Positions 24,809 to 32,769 are shown, counted from the stretch's first letter. The stretch: 64,000 bases of DNA from Caballeronia sp. M1242 (GCF_017220215.1 NZ_CP071131.1:434001-498000); one strand, 5' to 3'. Numbers and translations: made by a program. The notes: a model not told the origin generated them from the sequence alone.

Positions 24809-24826
24809 TAGATCGCGCGCGATGGA
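24809..24826. promoter_or_regulatory. OhrR autoregulatory operator upstream of ohrR
   Basis: Imperfect palindrome TAGATCG-CGCG-CGATGGA, 36 bp upstream of the ohrR start. Its left arm and spacing are identical to the ohr operator, and the right arm matches over CGAT. This predicts negative autoregulation. Confidence 0.6.
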
Positions 24827-24933
24827 ATCGCTTCCGTTGAATCCCGCATTACCCTCGAGCGGTAAGGGAAATTTCGCGCTGCGGTTTGGTCTCGTGTTAC
24901 CGTACCTGCGTTCTTCGATCATACGAAGGACCC

Positions 24934-25092
24934 GTTCTCGGGGCGGGGTGCAATTCCCCACCGGCGGTAATCGTCCCATGCGGACGTAGCCCGCGAGCCG
25001 CTCGGCCAGGATCATCGGAAGATGGCATTGGGCGATGTCGGCAGACCCGGTTGGATTCCGGGGCCGACGGTATAGTCCGGATGAAAGAGAAC
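24934..25092 (+). promoter_or_regulatory. FMN riboswitch (RFN element)
   Basis: A complete FMN aptamer. It opens with GTTCTCGGGGCGGGG, followed by the conserved CCCCACCGGCGGT. The middle has AGCCCGCGAGCC, then GTCGGCAGACCCGGTTGGAT, TTCCGGGGCCGACGGT and AGTCCGGATG, and it closes with AAAGAGAAC pairing to the 5' end (P1). These are the universally conserved RFN blocks in the right order. It sits immediately upstream of ribH2 on the same strand and should lower ribH expression when FMN is plentiful. Confidence 0.93.
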
Positions 25093-25157
25093 AGGACGGT
25101 GCGCGCGCCTTCTTCGGGAGACGCGCGGCCGTCCTTCGCCCTGTTCACACAAACAGG
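25093..25157 (+). promoter_or_regulatory. Riboswitch expression platform: two hairpins before the ribH start
   Basis: Directly after the aptamer, AGGACGG (25093-25099) pairs with CCGTCCT (25129-25135), with further GC pairing inside. No T-tract follows. A second stem CCTGTT-CACACA-AACAGG (25140-25157) ends ten bases before the ribH start codon and abuts the likely ribosome site AGGCAGAAG. This arrangement points to translational rather than Rho-independent control, but Rho-dependent control is not excluded. Confidence 0.5.
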
Positions 25158-25166
25158 CAGAAGTCC

Positions 25167-25667
25167 ATGAACACATCCATTTTCAACGAATCACAGGCAG
25201 TACAGGCTGCGGGCGCTCGCCGTCCTCGCATTGCGTTCGTTCAGGCTTGCTGGCATCGCGATATCGTCGATCAGTGCAAGACGTCCTTTCTCCACGCAAT
25301 TGAAGAACACGGCTATGCGCGCGACGACATCGATCTCTTCGAAGTCGCCGGCGCGTTCGAAATTCCGCTGCACGCGAAGCGGCTGGCGCAGAGCGGGCGC
25401 TATGCGGGCATCGTGGCGGCGGGACTGGTGGTCGATGGCGGCATCTACCGGCACGAATTCGTCGCGCAGGCGGTGATCAACGGGTTAATGCAGGTGCAGC
25501 TCGAAACCGGCACGCCCGTGTTTTCCGCCGTGCTCACGCCGCATCACTTTCATCACGGCGAGGAGCACGTCGGCTTCTTCCGCGAGCATTTCCTCGTGAA
25601 AGGCCGAGAAGCGGCGCATGCGTGCGCGGATACGATCGGCAAGCTCAGCGCGCTGGCGGTTCTGTAA
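25167..25667 (+). CDS. ribH: 6,7-dimethyl-8-ribityllumazine synthase, type 2 (RibH2)
   Basis: A 166-residue lumazine synthase that condenses 5-amino-6-ribitylaminouracil with 3,4-dihydroxy-2-butanone-4-phosphate, the penultimate step of riboflavin synthesis. FVQACWHRDIVDQC, FEVAGAFEIPLHAKRLAQ, GLVVDGGIYRHEFV and VLTPHHFHHGEEH are the RibH2-type motifs known from Brucella and relatives, rather than the icosahedral RibH1. It stands alone, not in a rib operon, under its own FMN riboswitch. A second, housekeeping RibH is expected elsewhere. The ATG at 25167 follows AGGCAGAAG. Confidence 0.92.
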   Translation: MNTSIFNESQAVQAAGARRPRIAFVQACWHRDIVDQCKTSFLHAIEEHGYARDDIDLFEVAGAFEIPLHAKRLAQSGRYAGIVAAGLVVDGGIYRHEFVAQAVINGLMQVQLETGTPVFSAVLTPHHFHHGEEHVGFFREHFLVKGREAAHACADTIGKLSALAVL

Positions 25668-25681
25668 GCCTCGGCGAAGTG

Positions 25682-25713
25682 GCGGTCATGGGCGCCCGGC
25701 CCGTGACCGCTTT
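25682..25713 (+). terminator. Rho-independent terminator after ribH
   Basis: A roughly 12-bp stem (25682-25693 pairing with 25699-25710, one G-U pair) with a 5-nt loop, followed by TTTG, 14 bp after the ribH stop. It closes the single-gene riboswitch transcript. Confidence 0.7.
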
Positions 25714-25847
25714 GTGGATGCGGTTTCGGGAGACCGTTAGTTGCATCGGCAGGCGTAAGTAGATGTCGCTTGCAGGCCAACGCTGTATTCTTGTGACGCG
25801 AGCGGTCGAGCGCAGCCGCTCGCACGCTTGTCTTCCCCTAAACCCCG

Positions 25848-26276
25848 ATGGCCCGACGCAACTCCCCCTCTCCGTGGACGAACTCCACGCCGCACAAGCG
25901 CAGCGGCCCATTGCGCGGCCTGTTCGCGCTGCGGCACTCGTGGAACGGCCTCGTCGTGACCTGGCGAGAGGAAAGCGCGTTTCGCCAGGAGGTCGGCCTT
26001 GCAGTCGTCCTGCTGCCGGTGGCGTTCATCGTGCCTGTGAGTGCGGCCGAGCGCGTGCTGCTGGCCGCATCGGTACTGCTCGTGTTGTTAATCGAACTGA
26101 TCAATTCGAGCATCGAGGCGGCCATCGATCGCATTTCGCTCGAACGTCACGAACTCTCGCGCCGCGCGAAAGATGGCGGCAGCGCGGCCGTCACTGTCGC
26201 GCTCGTCATCTGCGTGCTGACGTGGGGCATCATCTGCGGGCCGATGGCGTGGCATTGGGCGCGCACGCTGGCATAG
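25848..26276 (+). CDS. dgkA: Diacylglycerol kinase DgkA
   Basis: A 142-residue small integral-membrane kinase that phosphorylates diacylglycerol to phosphatidate, recycling lipid from membrane-derived oligosaccharide synthesis. After a polar N-terminus come EESAFRQE (residues 41-48), the signature IELINSSIEAAID (82-94) carrying the catalytic glutamates and asparagine, and RRAKDGGSAAV (105-115). Three hydrophobic helices are apparent. The N-terminal 20 residues are longer than in the E. coli enzyme. It stands between ribH and a convergent rubredoxin gene. Confidence 0.9.
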   Translation: MARRNSPSPWTNSTPHKRSGPLRGLFALRHSWNGLVVTWREESAFRQEVGLAVVLLPVAFIVPVSAAERVLLAASVLLVLLIELINSSIEAAIDRISLERHELSRRAKDGGSAAVTVALVICVLTWGIICGPMAWHWARTLA

Positions 26277-26293
26277 AGCGGCAGCACCGAGTA

Positions 26294-26710
26294 TCAAAAC
26301 TCCACGAGCGCGAAGTCGTCTTTGCCGACGTCGCAGAGGGGACAGCGCCAGTCATCCGGCACGTCGCGCCAGCGCGTACCCGGTGCAATGCCGTGTTCCG
26401 GGTCGCCCGCGGCTTCGTCGTAAATCCATCCGCAGATCAGGCAGACCCATTGGGTGAACGCGGACGCCGCGGGTTCGGGCGCGACGGCTTGCGCACTCGG
26501 ACGAAGCGATTCACCGTGCACGTCTTCGTCCAGCGAGACGATGAGCGGCCCCGCCTGCGCATCGATGCCCTTTGCCAGAAACGCGCCGAGTTCGGCGTGC
26601 AGCCGCATGGCTTCCTGCGCAGTCAGATCGATCCAGTACGGATCGCCCGCGCCGTTATTCAGCCGCGCCGATGAGAACTGCAATTCGAGCGCGGCGCCCT
26701 TCTTGTACAT
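26294..26710 (-). CDS. Rubredoxin-domain protein with an N-terminal extension
   Basis: A 138-residue protein. The C-terminal ~50 residues are a rubredoxin: CLICGWIYDEAAGDPEHGI then PGTRWRDVPDDWRCPLCDVG, with four cysteines in two CxxC pairs binding one iron. The first ~85 residues (ALELQFSSARLNNGAGDPYW, LTAQEAMRLHAELGAFL) are a separate, unrecognised domain. A soluble electron-transfer role is likely. It is divergent from a TetR gene and shares a palindrome-rich 142-bp control region with it, so TetR control is plausible. Confidence 0.8.
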   Translation of the reverse strand: MYKKGAALELQFSSARLNNGAGDPYWIDLTAQEAMRLHAELGAFLAKGIDAQAGPLIVSLDEDVHGESLRPSAQAVAPEPAASAFTQWVCLICGWIYDEAAGDPEHGIAPGTRWRDVPDDWRCPLCDVGKDDFALVEF

Positions 26711-26730
26711 GCCTTCGGCCTCTTAGTGAT

Positions 26731-26777
26731 TAGCATACTCTTCGGTTTTCGGATACCGGAGAGTATCCGGATGCTAA
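26731..26777. promoter_or_regulatory. Palindromic operator region between rubredoxin and TetR genes
   Basis: Contains the perfect dyad CGGATAC-CGGGA-GTATCCG (26751-26769) flanked by TTAGCAT (26731-26737) and its inverse ATGCTAA (26771-26777). The inner 19-bp dyad is typical in size of a TetR operator. Control of both divergent genes by the adjacent TetR protein is inferred. Confidence 0.6.
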
Positions 26778-26852
26778 CACGAATCTTTCCGGCGCTGCCC
26801 TTACTTGCTAGTATCGGGCGTCGGCGAAATTCAACATCGAGAGGACTCGAAC

Positions 26853-27440
26853 ATGGCAAGGCTTTCGCGCGAGGAAACTCAGGCGCTTACGCGGCAGCGG
26901 TTACTGTCGGTCGCGAAAGAGCACTTCGCCCGCGATGGCTACGCCGCCGCCTCGCTCGACCGCATCGCCGACGAAGCGGGGTTCAGCAAGGGCGCGGTCT
27001 ATTCGAATTTCGCGGGAAAGGACGAGCTTTTTCTCGGTGTGCTGGAAGAACACGGGCGCGTCAGTCTGGATCAGATACTGGCCGATTTGCAGGGCGCGCA
27101 GAGCATCGAGAAGGCCATCGACCGTATTGCGGCATGGGCCACGCGCAGTTCGCGGCTTGGCAACTGGCCGATGCTGATCCTCGAATACTCGCGCGTCACG
27201 AAGCCCGCGGACGCCTTTCACAAGTCGCAGGAGAAGGTGCTGCGCGCGCAGTGGAAGGCGCTCGGCGAGGTGCTGCTTCAGTTCGATCCCGAGCTCGACG
27301 TCAAGCCGGAAGTGCTCGGCGCGCTCGTGTTCGAACTGACCTATGCGCCCGCGATGAGTTTCGTCAGCAAGCCCACATCGGGCGATTTGTTGCGCACAGC
27401 GCTGCGAGGTCTCTTCGGTACGCTGCGCGCTTCCGGTTGA
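26853..27440 (+). CDS. TetR-family transcriptional regulator
   Basis: A 195-residue TetR protein. The DNA-binding domain at residues about 8-55 has the classic FARDGYAAASLDRIADEAGF and SKGAVYSNFAGKDELFL. The C-terminal ligand domain is unclassified. The ATG at 26853 follows GAGAGGA with good spacing; upstream in-frame residues lie in the operator region and are not used. It is divergent from the rubredoxin fusion gene, its most likely target together with itself. The ligand is unknown. Confidence 0.85.
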   Translation: MARLSREETQALTRQRLLSVAKEHFARDGYAAASLDRIADEAGFSKGAVYSNFAGKDELFLGVLEEHGRVSLDQILADLQGAQSIEKAIDRIAAWATRSSRLGNWPMLILEYSRVTKPADAFHKSQEKVLRAQWKALGEVLLQFDPELDVKPEVLGALVFELTYAPAMSFVSKPTSGDLLRTALRGLFGTLRASG

Positions 27441-27447
27441 TCCGGGC

Positions 27448-27783
27448 TTACCAACCCTGCGAGCCACCGGCATCGTGCTTCGTCACGGGCGAGGGCTTGC
27501 CGCTTTGCGCGCCGGACGGCATCGCGCCGCCCATGTCGCGGCTCATGCCGCTTCCCTGCCCGCCCTTCGATACCGTCCCCGGCGATACGTTCGACGATCG
27601 CTGCGTGCCGGACGCATCGGCCGATTGTCCCGCCGAAGTGCCCGCGCCGCCGGACGTGCTGCCGCCCTGTCCGTTGTTCACGCAGCCGCCTCCGCCGCAG
27701 CCGAGTCCTCCGCCGGCCGCATGGACATTGCCGGCTAATGCGAGCATCGAGCCCAGGATGATATTGCGTGTCGTTGCGTGCAT
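27448..27783 (-). CDS. Small secreted Gly/Ser-rich protein, unknown function
   Basis: A 111-residue protein. A signal peptide (NIILGSMLALAGNVHA) is followed by a Gly/Ser/Ala-rich tail ending GGSQGW. The early mature part carries GLGCGGGGC, two cysteines that could form a disulfide. AAAGGAG five to six bases before the ATG at 27783 selects this start over 27801. Layout and C-terminus parallel the protein at 12408-12788, suggesting a small family of exported low-complexity proteins. It converges on the TetR gene, with 7 bp between the stops. Confidence 0.6.
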   Translation of the reverse strand: MHATTRNIILGSMLALAGNVHAAGGGLGCGGGGCVNNGQGGSTSGGAGTSAGQSADASGTQRSSNVSPGTVSKGGQGSGMSRDMGGAMPSGAQSGKPSPVTKHDAGGSQGW

Positions 27784-27929
27784 GGCGACTCCTTTCTTCA
27801 TCGAGGTTCATGCAGACGATGCAATCCACATGCCCCTCCGCCATGCCGAGCCGGCCAGAGCGGCCTCGCCGCGGGACTGTGGATTGCTCCTTCGCCACGC
27901 CGACATCGCAACGTGAAGCAGGAGTCCTC

Positions 27930-28409
27930 ATGCTCGCCCATCCGTCCCCGAAGCAATGGTCGCTCGTGCGGCGCGCGTCGTGTTCTCCGGCGTGCCTCGC
28001 GAGCGTCTGCGCGAGCCTCTCGATCATCCCGCTTGCCTTCGCGACCGCGATGCACGCGATCAACGGCAGCATCGTGTTCTACGCGTTAGCACTCCTGCAC
28101 GCGTGCGTCATCTGGTCGTGCTTCTTCTGGCACGCAAGGCACGCGCTGGACGGCGACATCGTGACCTTGCACGGCCAGACGCTCGTGATCCAATCGGCGC
28201 GCGGGCTCCACACGCGCACCTGGCGAATCGACGCGCGCTGGGCGGTGCTTCTCGTCACGCAGACAGGCGCGCGCACGCGCTTGTCGCTGCGCGTTGCCGG
28301 CGAGACGCTGGAACTCGGACGCTTTACCACGCAGAGCCGCCGCCTCGGATTCCTCGCCGAGTTTCAGCGCATCGCGCGCTGCGAGATGCACGCGCTGGCT
28401 CGCGAGTGA
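27930..28409 (+). CDS. DUF2244-like membrane protein
   Basis: A 159-residue protein with two transmembrane segments (about residues 22-42 and 47-67) followed by a soluble beta-rich domain. TRTWRIDARWAVLLV and ELGRFTTQSRRLGFLAEFQR resemble the DUF2244 pattern, in which the last block reads close to GRFL..EER. DUF2244 proteins are often found near respiratory genes, but none is here. AGGAG five bases before the ATG at 27930 supports the start. The family assignment is from memory of the pattern and is moderate. Confidence 0.55.
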   Translation: MLAHPSPKQWSLVRRASCSPACLASVCASLSIIPLAFATAMHAINGSIVFYALALLHACVIWSCFFWHARHALDGDIVTLHGQTLVIQSARGLHTRTWRIDARWAVLLVTQTGARTRLSLRVAGETLELGRFTTQSRRLGFLAEFQRIARCEMHALARE

Positions 28410-28449
28410 CAAACCCGCACCGGACTCACCGAATTTGCAGTCGAGCATC

Positions 28450-28938
28450 ATGGACACCTCCCTCGTTTTATTGAAGGCGACCGCGGCGCCAGGAAAGCCC
28501 GGCCGCGTGACGCTGGCCGTCGCGAATCGGAGCGACGCGCGCATCGAAATCGTACGCAGCCTGTTCGAACTGAAGCGAACGTATCGCGACGCGCGGCACG
28601 CTTTGCCGAGAGCGGGCTGGGGCTATACGGTCACCTCCGTCATCACGAAAGGCACGCTGCTCGACGCCAACGCCGAGTGGTGGGCCTGGTTCGACGGCGA
28701 TACGCGCACGACCTTCGGCGGCGCCATTGCCGCGAACGCCCCGGCGCCCGCCGAGCCGCAGTTGTATCTCGCGGGGCGCATTTTCTATCGACGCACGAAA
28801 GGCGAATTGATGGAAACCGCGTTCTATCGCCGGCTGGACTATGCGGACATGTCGTTCAGCGGAATCGAGCCGCTCGATGACGCGCTCAACTACGCCGGCA
28901 AGGTGCTGATTCCCGGCGCGCTCGAAGCGCAGCATTAG
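28450..28938 (+). CDS. Hypothetical protein
   Basis: A 162-residue soluble protein I do not recognise. The first ~50 residues look like a beta-sandwich (GRVTLAVANRSDARIEIVRS), followed by a mixed region with AEWWAWFDGDTRTTFGG. There is no signal peptide or membrane segment. It starts 40 bp after the DUF2244-like gene in the same direction and is probably co-transcribed. The reading frame has normal high-GC codon use, supporting a real gene. Confidence 0.6.
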   Translation: MDTSLVLLKATAAPGKPGRVTLAVANRSDARIEIVRSLFELKRTYRDARHALPRAGWGYTVTSVITKGTLLDANAEWWAWFDGDTRTTFGGAIAANAPAPAEPQLYLAGRIFYRRTKGELMETAFYRRLDYADMSFSGIEPLDDALNYAGKVLIPGALEAQH

Positions 28939-29043
28939 GTCGGCTCGCGCCGGCACGGCGAATGCAGTGGACAACTTCCAAGGCGGGCGTGGCGGCCCTA
29001 GAATCGAACTGCGCGCAGCGCGCCCACTTCACAGGACGAGAGA

Positions 29044-29277
29044 ATGTCGAGCACACCGGACCACGAGGACGACGATGCACGCGACGCGATGACGCGTGAA
29101 GCCCTCGAACAGCGCATTCGCACGCTGGCCTATTACATGTGGGAGGCCGAAGGCCGGCAAGCCGGCCGGGCCGACGAGTACTATCACCGCGCGCGCGAGC
29201 AGTTGAACGCGGACAATCCGGATGCGGCTCGCGAACGCTCGGTCAATTCGAAGAGCAAAGGCAAGCCGCCGTCGTGA
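29044..29277 (+). CDS. DUF2934 family protein
   Basis: A 77-residue cytosolic protein. The core LAYYMWEAEGRQAGRADEYY is the DUF2934 signature: a short helix pair with a conserved YxxWExxGxPxGxxxxxW-like pattern. The flanks are charged and probably disordered. An ACAGGACGAGAG stretch upstream offers a ribosome site. The family has no established function and is common in soil proteobacteria. Confidence 0.75.
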   Translation: MSSTPDHEDDDARDAMTREALEQRIRTLAYYMWEAEGRQAGRADEYYHRAREQLNADNPDAARERSVNSKSKGKPPS

Positions 29278-29314
29278 GCACGACGGCGGGCATCGCGGGC
29301 TCTCGTGCGTTCGT

Positions 29315-29542
29315 TCAGAGCGCGAGCGCCTCGTGTTCGTCGACCCACGCCATCGCGCGTTCGCGTGCGAAGGCAATCGCCTCGTTTTCATCGACGAAGG
29401 CGAGATGAAACTCCATGTCGTGCGATTCGAGGTCGTCGCCTTCGTTCGCGGGCGGCATATAGATGCGCGCATTGCCGACGATGCTTCCGTCCTCGATGCT
29501 CGCCGACGTGTGAATCTTGCATGAACGATACTCGAATTCCAT
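29315..29542 (-). CDS. Small conserved protein, paralogue of the gene at 43430
   Basis: A 75-residue protein. The C-terminal half has EFHLAFVDENEAIAFARERA and AMAWVDEHE, which align with YFANESDAIEYSRQWAREWI of the 72-residue protein at 43430-43648. Both begin with a short beta stretch containing YR and H. GGAGG six bases upstream fixes the ATG at 29542. No named family is recognised. It is divergent from the LysR gene at 29714. Confidence 0.6.
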   Translation of the reverse strand: MEFEYRSCKIHTSASIEDGSIVGNARIYMPPANEGDDLESHDMEFHLAFVDENEAIAFARERAMAWVDEHEALAL

Positions 29543-29670
29543 GGTGTGCCTCCGCGTATGGGTGTGATGTTTGAAGGAGGGCACAGCATGTAGCGTGCCG
29601 CGCGCGGCGCTCGCGCGTTGCAGACGAAAATCGGATAATGCGGGCCGGCGCTTCACCATCAGCCACAATC

Positions 29671-29700
29671 GACCACAACCGACCACAACCGACCACAACC
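29671..29700 (+). repeat. 10-bp tandem repeat, three copies
   Basis: GACCACAACC is repeated exactly three times, preceded by a degenerate copy AGCCACAATC (29661-29670). The array ends 13 bp before the LysR start codon, within its leader or promoter. Confidence 0.85.
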
Positions 29701-29713
29701 ACACTCAACACCT

Positions 29714-30613
29714 ATGCGTATTCCGCCGCTCAAGGCCATCGTCGCGTTCGAAAGCGTCGCGCGCACGAAAAGCGTGAATCGCGCGGCAGAGGAGATGGGC
29801 TTGTCGGCGTCGGCGGTGAGCCATCAGATCGCGAATCTGGAAGGCATCATCGGGCAGCCGCTCTTTCAGCGTTCCGGACGAGGCCTCGTGCTCACGCCCG
29901 CCGGCGAACGCTATCTATCCGACGTCACCGGGCTGCTCGCGGACCTCAGCCGCGCGACCGAGCGCGCATCGAGCCAGAAGGAAGTGGACATTCTGCGCGT
30001 GCATTCCAGCCCGAGCTTCGGGCTCATGTGGCTCTTGCCGCGCCTGTCGTCGTTTCAGGAGGACAACGGCGATATCCAGCTCAATCTCGCGTGCTCGTAC
30101 GAGAACGTGTCGTTCTCGAACGGCTATTACGACATCGACATTCGCCACGGCTACGGCAACTGGACCAATCTCGAAGTGCGGACCTTGCGCGGCGAGTTCA
30201 TCGCGCCGCTCGCCTCGCCGAAGTACCTCGAACGCCATCCCGTGAAGACGCCGGACGACCTGCTCTCGCATCGTCTGATCTATTCGGAGACGCCGCTCGT
30301 GCAGTGGAAGCAATGGTTCGGCAGAACCGGCGTGTCCGCGCCGCAGAAGACTTTCGACTTCTCGTTCGACCGCTCGTACATGTCGATCGAAACGGCGGCG
30401 CTCGGGCTCGGCATCGCGCTCGAAAGCCTGATGCTCGCGTCCGTCAAGATCAGCGAAGGCGTGCTCGTGCCGGTGTTCGACGCGAGCTTCGCGGTCGAAG
30501 TCGGCGCGCATCATCTCGTCTATCCGAGCCAGAACGCCGACCTGCCGCGCGTCGAGCGGTTCCTCGCATGGATCGAGCGCGAGGCCGCGCGCGACATTCA
30601 GCCCGCGCGCTAG
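29714..30613 (+). CDS. LysR-type regulator, GcvA-like
   Basis: A 299-residue LysR protein of the GcvA/AmpR branch. LKAIVAFESVARTKSVNRAA, EMGLSASAVSHQIANLEGII and GQPLFQRSGRGLVLTPAGERY form the DNA-binding domain; the effector domain contains SFGLMWLLPRLSSFQ. No strong ribosome site precedes the ATG; a 10-bp tandem array lies just upstream. The neighbours are a small unknown gene (divergent) and phospholipase C (convergent), so its target is not obvious. Confidence 0.78.
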   Translation: MRIPPLKAIVAFESVARTKSVNRAAEEMGLSASAVSHQIANLEGIIGQPLFQRSGRGLVLTPAGERYLSDVTGLLADLSRATERASSQKEVDILRVHSSPSFGLMWLLPRLSSFQEDNGDIQLNLACSYENVSFSNGYYDIDIRHGYGNWTNLEVRTLRGEFIAPLASPKYLERHPVKTPDDLLSHRLIYSETPLVQWKQWFGRTGVSAPQKTFDFSFDRSYMSIETAALGLGIALESLMLASVKISEGVLVPVFDASFAVEVGAHHLVYPSQNADLPRVERFLAWIEREAARDIQPAR

Positions 30614-30628
30614 CCTCGCCGGTACCGC

Positions 30629-32740
30629 TTACGCCGACAGCGCGGGATCGCTCATGCTGTCGCAACCGGTCTCGACGTGCCCCGCGAAACGGCGCGCGAA
30701 CGCGCTGTCCGTATCCACCGTCACCCGCACGTCGTACCAGCCGTGCGACGCGCGCAGGTCCAGATACAACTGCGCGGTCTCGCCGCCCGCCACGCGCCGC
30801 GTCACGGTCTTCGAAGGCTCGTAGTCGTTCGTCACGCTGAACGTGCACGGCCCGCTGCCGTTGTTCTTCAGGCGCAGTTGCAGATTGCCGTTCGCGACGT
30901 CGTAGCCTTCGGCGACTTCGGGCAGCGCCTCTTCGCGCGACCACCCGCTATGCGATGCCGTCGCCTTGCCCGCCACCCGGCGCAGGAACCCGTTCGGCCC
31001 GTGCACGACGAAGTCGTAGCTGCCGTCGGCGTTCGTCGCGAGGTGATCGGCGAGGCGCTTGTTGGCCTCCACCGTGTAGGTGCGCGGCGCATCCGTGCTG
31101 CCCTGCCGATACAGCAGGAACACCGCGCCCGCCGCGCCCGTATTCACGAAGTCAAAGGCCACCGTGCGCTGGCTCGCGTTCGCGTGCGTGCGCACGAAGA
31201 GTTCGTACGGCAGCGCGCGGGCGGGACGAACGCCCGGCTCCTGCTTCGGCATCGCGCCGACGACGGGCGGCACCGGCACGTAGTCGGGATGGCGCGCCTT
31301 GTCGGGCGGCGCGTACGACGACGTGCCCGGCAGCGTCGGCAGGCCGCGATTCGGATTGCGGAAGTCGAACGCGGAGGTCAGGTCGCCGCAAATCGCGCGG
31401 CGCCACGGCGTGATGTTCGGCTCCGGAAGCCCGTGCGACGCGCCGAAGCGCTTCTGAATGAAGCGGATGACCGAGGTGTGGTCGAACGTTTCGGAGCACA
31501 CCCAGCCGCCGCGCGACCACGGCGACACGACGATCATCGGCACGCGCGCGCCGAGGCCGTACGGACCCGCCGCGTACTTCTGGCTGCCGGGGAAAATTTC
31601 GAGGCTGGTATCGACGGTCGAGAGGCCGTTCGCGCTCGATGTCGGCGGAAACGGCGGCACGATGTGATCGAAGAAGCCGTCGTTCTCGTCGTAGTTGATG
31701 AGGAGCGCCGTCTTGCTCCAGATGTCCGGGTTGGAGGTGAGCACCTGCAACACCTGATCGACGTACCACGCGCCGTAGTTCGCCGGCCAGTTCGGATGCT
31801 CCGAGTACGCTTCCGGCGCGACGATCCACGAGACCTGCGGCAGCGTCCCCGCCTGCACGTCTTGCCTCAGCTTCGTGAAGTAGTCTTCACCCGCCGCGGC
31901 GTTGGTGCCGCGACGCGCCTTTTCGTAGAGCGGGCTGCCCGGCTGCGCGTTCTGATACTGCGTGAAGTAGAGCAGCGAGTTGTCGCCGTAATTGCCGATG
32001 TACGGGTCCTGCGTCCAGCCCCACGAGCCCTTCGCGTCGAGCCCCGTACCGATGTCCTGATAGATCTTCCACGAGATGCCCGCGCGCTCCAGCACTTCGG
32101 GGAACGTGGACCAGCCATAGCCCGCTTCCGCGTTGTCGACCACCGGACCGCCGCCCTTGCCGTCGTTGCCCACGTAGCCGGTCCACATGTAGTAGCGGTT
32201 CGGATCGGTCGACGTGTTGGTCGAGCAGTGGTAGGCGTCGCAGATCGTGAAGGCATCCGCGAGCTGATAGTGGAACGGGATGTCGTCGCGCTTCAGGTAC
32301 GCCATCGTCGTCGTGCCCTTGAACGGCACCCATTGATCGTAGCGGCCGCCGTTGAACGCGCCCTGGCCGCTCACCCAGTCGTGCGGCAGGTCTTGCAGAA
32401 ACTGCATCCCGAGGTTGGATGCGCCCGGATGAAACGGCAGCACGTCGCCCGCGCCGGTGGCAATCGGCTGGTGATACACCGTCTTGCCGTTCGCGAGCCG
32501 CACGGCGCGGGTATCGCCGAAACCGCGCACGCCGCGCAACGTGCCGAAGTAGTGATCGAAGGAGCGGTTTTCCTGCATCAGCACGACAATGTGCTCGATA
32601 TCCTCGATCGAACCGTGACGGTTGTTCGCGGGAATGGCGAGCGCCTGGCGAATGCCGAGCGGAACGATATTGAGTGCGGTGGCCGCGCCGGCGGTCTGCA
32701 TGGCCGCGCGCAGGAAGTCACGTCTGTTATGGGTTGTCAT
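30629..32740 (-). CDS. plcN: Phosphocholine-specific phospholipase C, Tat-exported
   Basis: A 703-residue enzyme that cleaves phosphatidylcholine (or sphingomyelin) to diacylglycerol and phosphocholine. The N-terminus carries a Tat signal (NRRDFLRAAM). The catalytic phosphoesterase domain has VVLMQENRSFDHYFGTLRGV and HCSTNTSTDPNRYYMWTG, with the active-site threonine region, then NYDENDGFFDHIVPP. Two C-terminal DUF756-type beta domains (about 500-700) complete the family architecture at normal length. It lies 29 bp after a lipoprotein gene in the same direction. Whether it is hemolytic cannot be read from sequence. Confidence 0.9.
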   Translation of the reverse strand: MTTHNRRDFLRAAMQTAGAATALNIVPLGIRQALAIPANNRHGSIEDIEHIVVLMQENRSFDHYFGTLRGVRGFGDTRAVRLANGKTVYHQPIATGAGDVLPFHPGASNLGMQFLQDLPHDWVSGQGAFNGGRYDQWVPFKGTTTMAYLKRDDIPFHYQLADAFTICDAYHCSTNTSTDPNRYYMWTGYVGNDGKGGGPVVDNAEAGYGWSTFPEVLERAGISWKIYQDIGTGLDAKGSWGWTQDPYIGNYGDNSLLYFTQYQNAQPGSPLYEKARRGTNAAAGEDYFTKLRQDVQAGTLPQVSWIVAPEAYSEHPNWPANYGAWYVDQVLQVLTSNPDIWSKTALLINYDENDGFFDHIVPPFPPTSSANGLSTVDTSLEIFPGSQKYAAGPYGLGARVPMIVVSPWSRGGWVCSETFDHTSVIRFIQKRFGASHGLPEPNITPWRRAICGDLTSAFDFRNPNRGLPTLPGTSSYAPPDKARHPDYVPVPPVVGAMPKQEPGVRPARALPYELFVRTHANASQRTVAFDFVNTGAAGAVFLLYRQGSTDAPRTYTVEANKRLADHLATNADGSYDFVVHGPNGFLRRVAGKATASHSGWSREEALPEVAEGYDVANGNLQLRLKNNGSGPCTFSVTNDYEPSKTVTRRVAGGETAQLYLDLRASHGWYDVRVTVDTDSAFARRFAGHVETGCDSMSDPALSA

Positions 32741-32769
32741 CCGTGTGCCTGGGGAAGAGAGGGAAGGCG

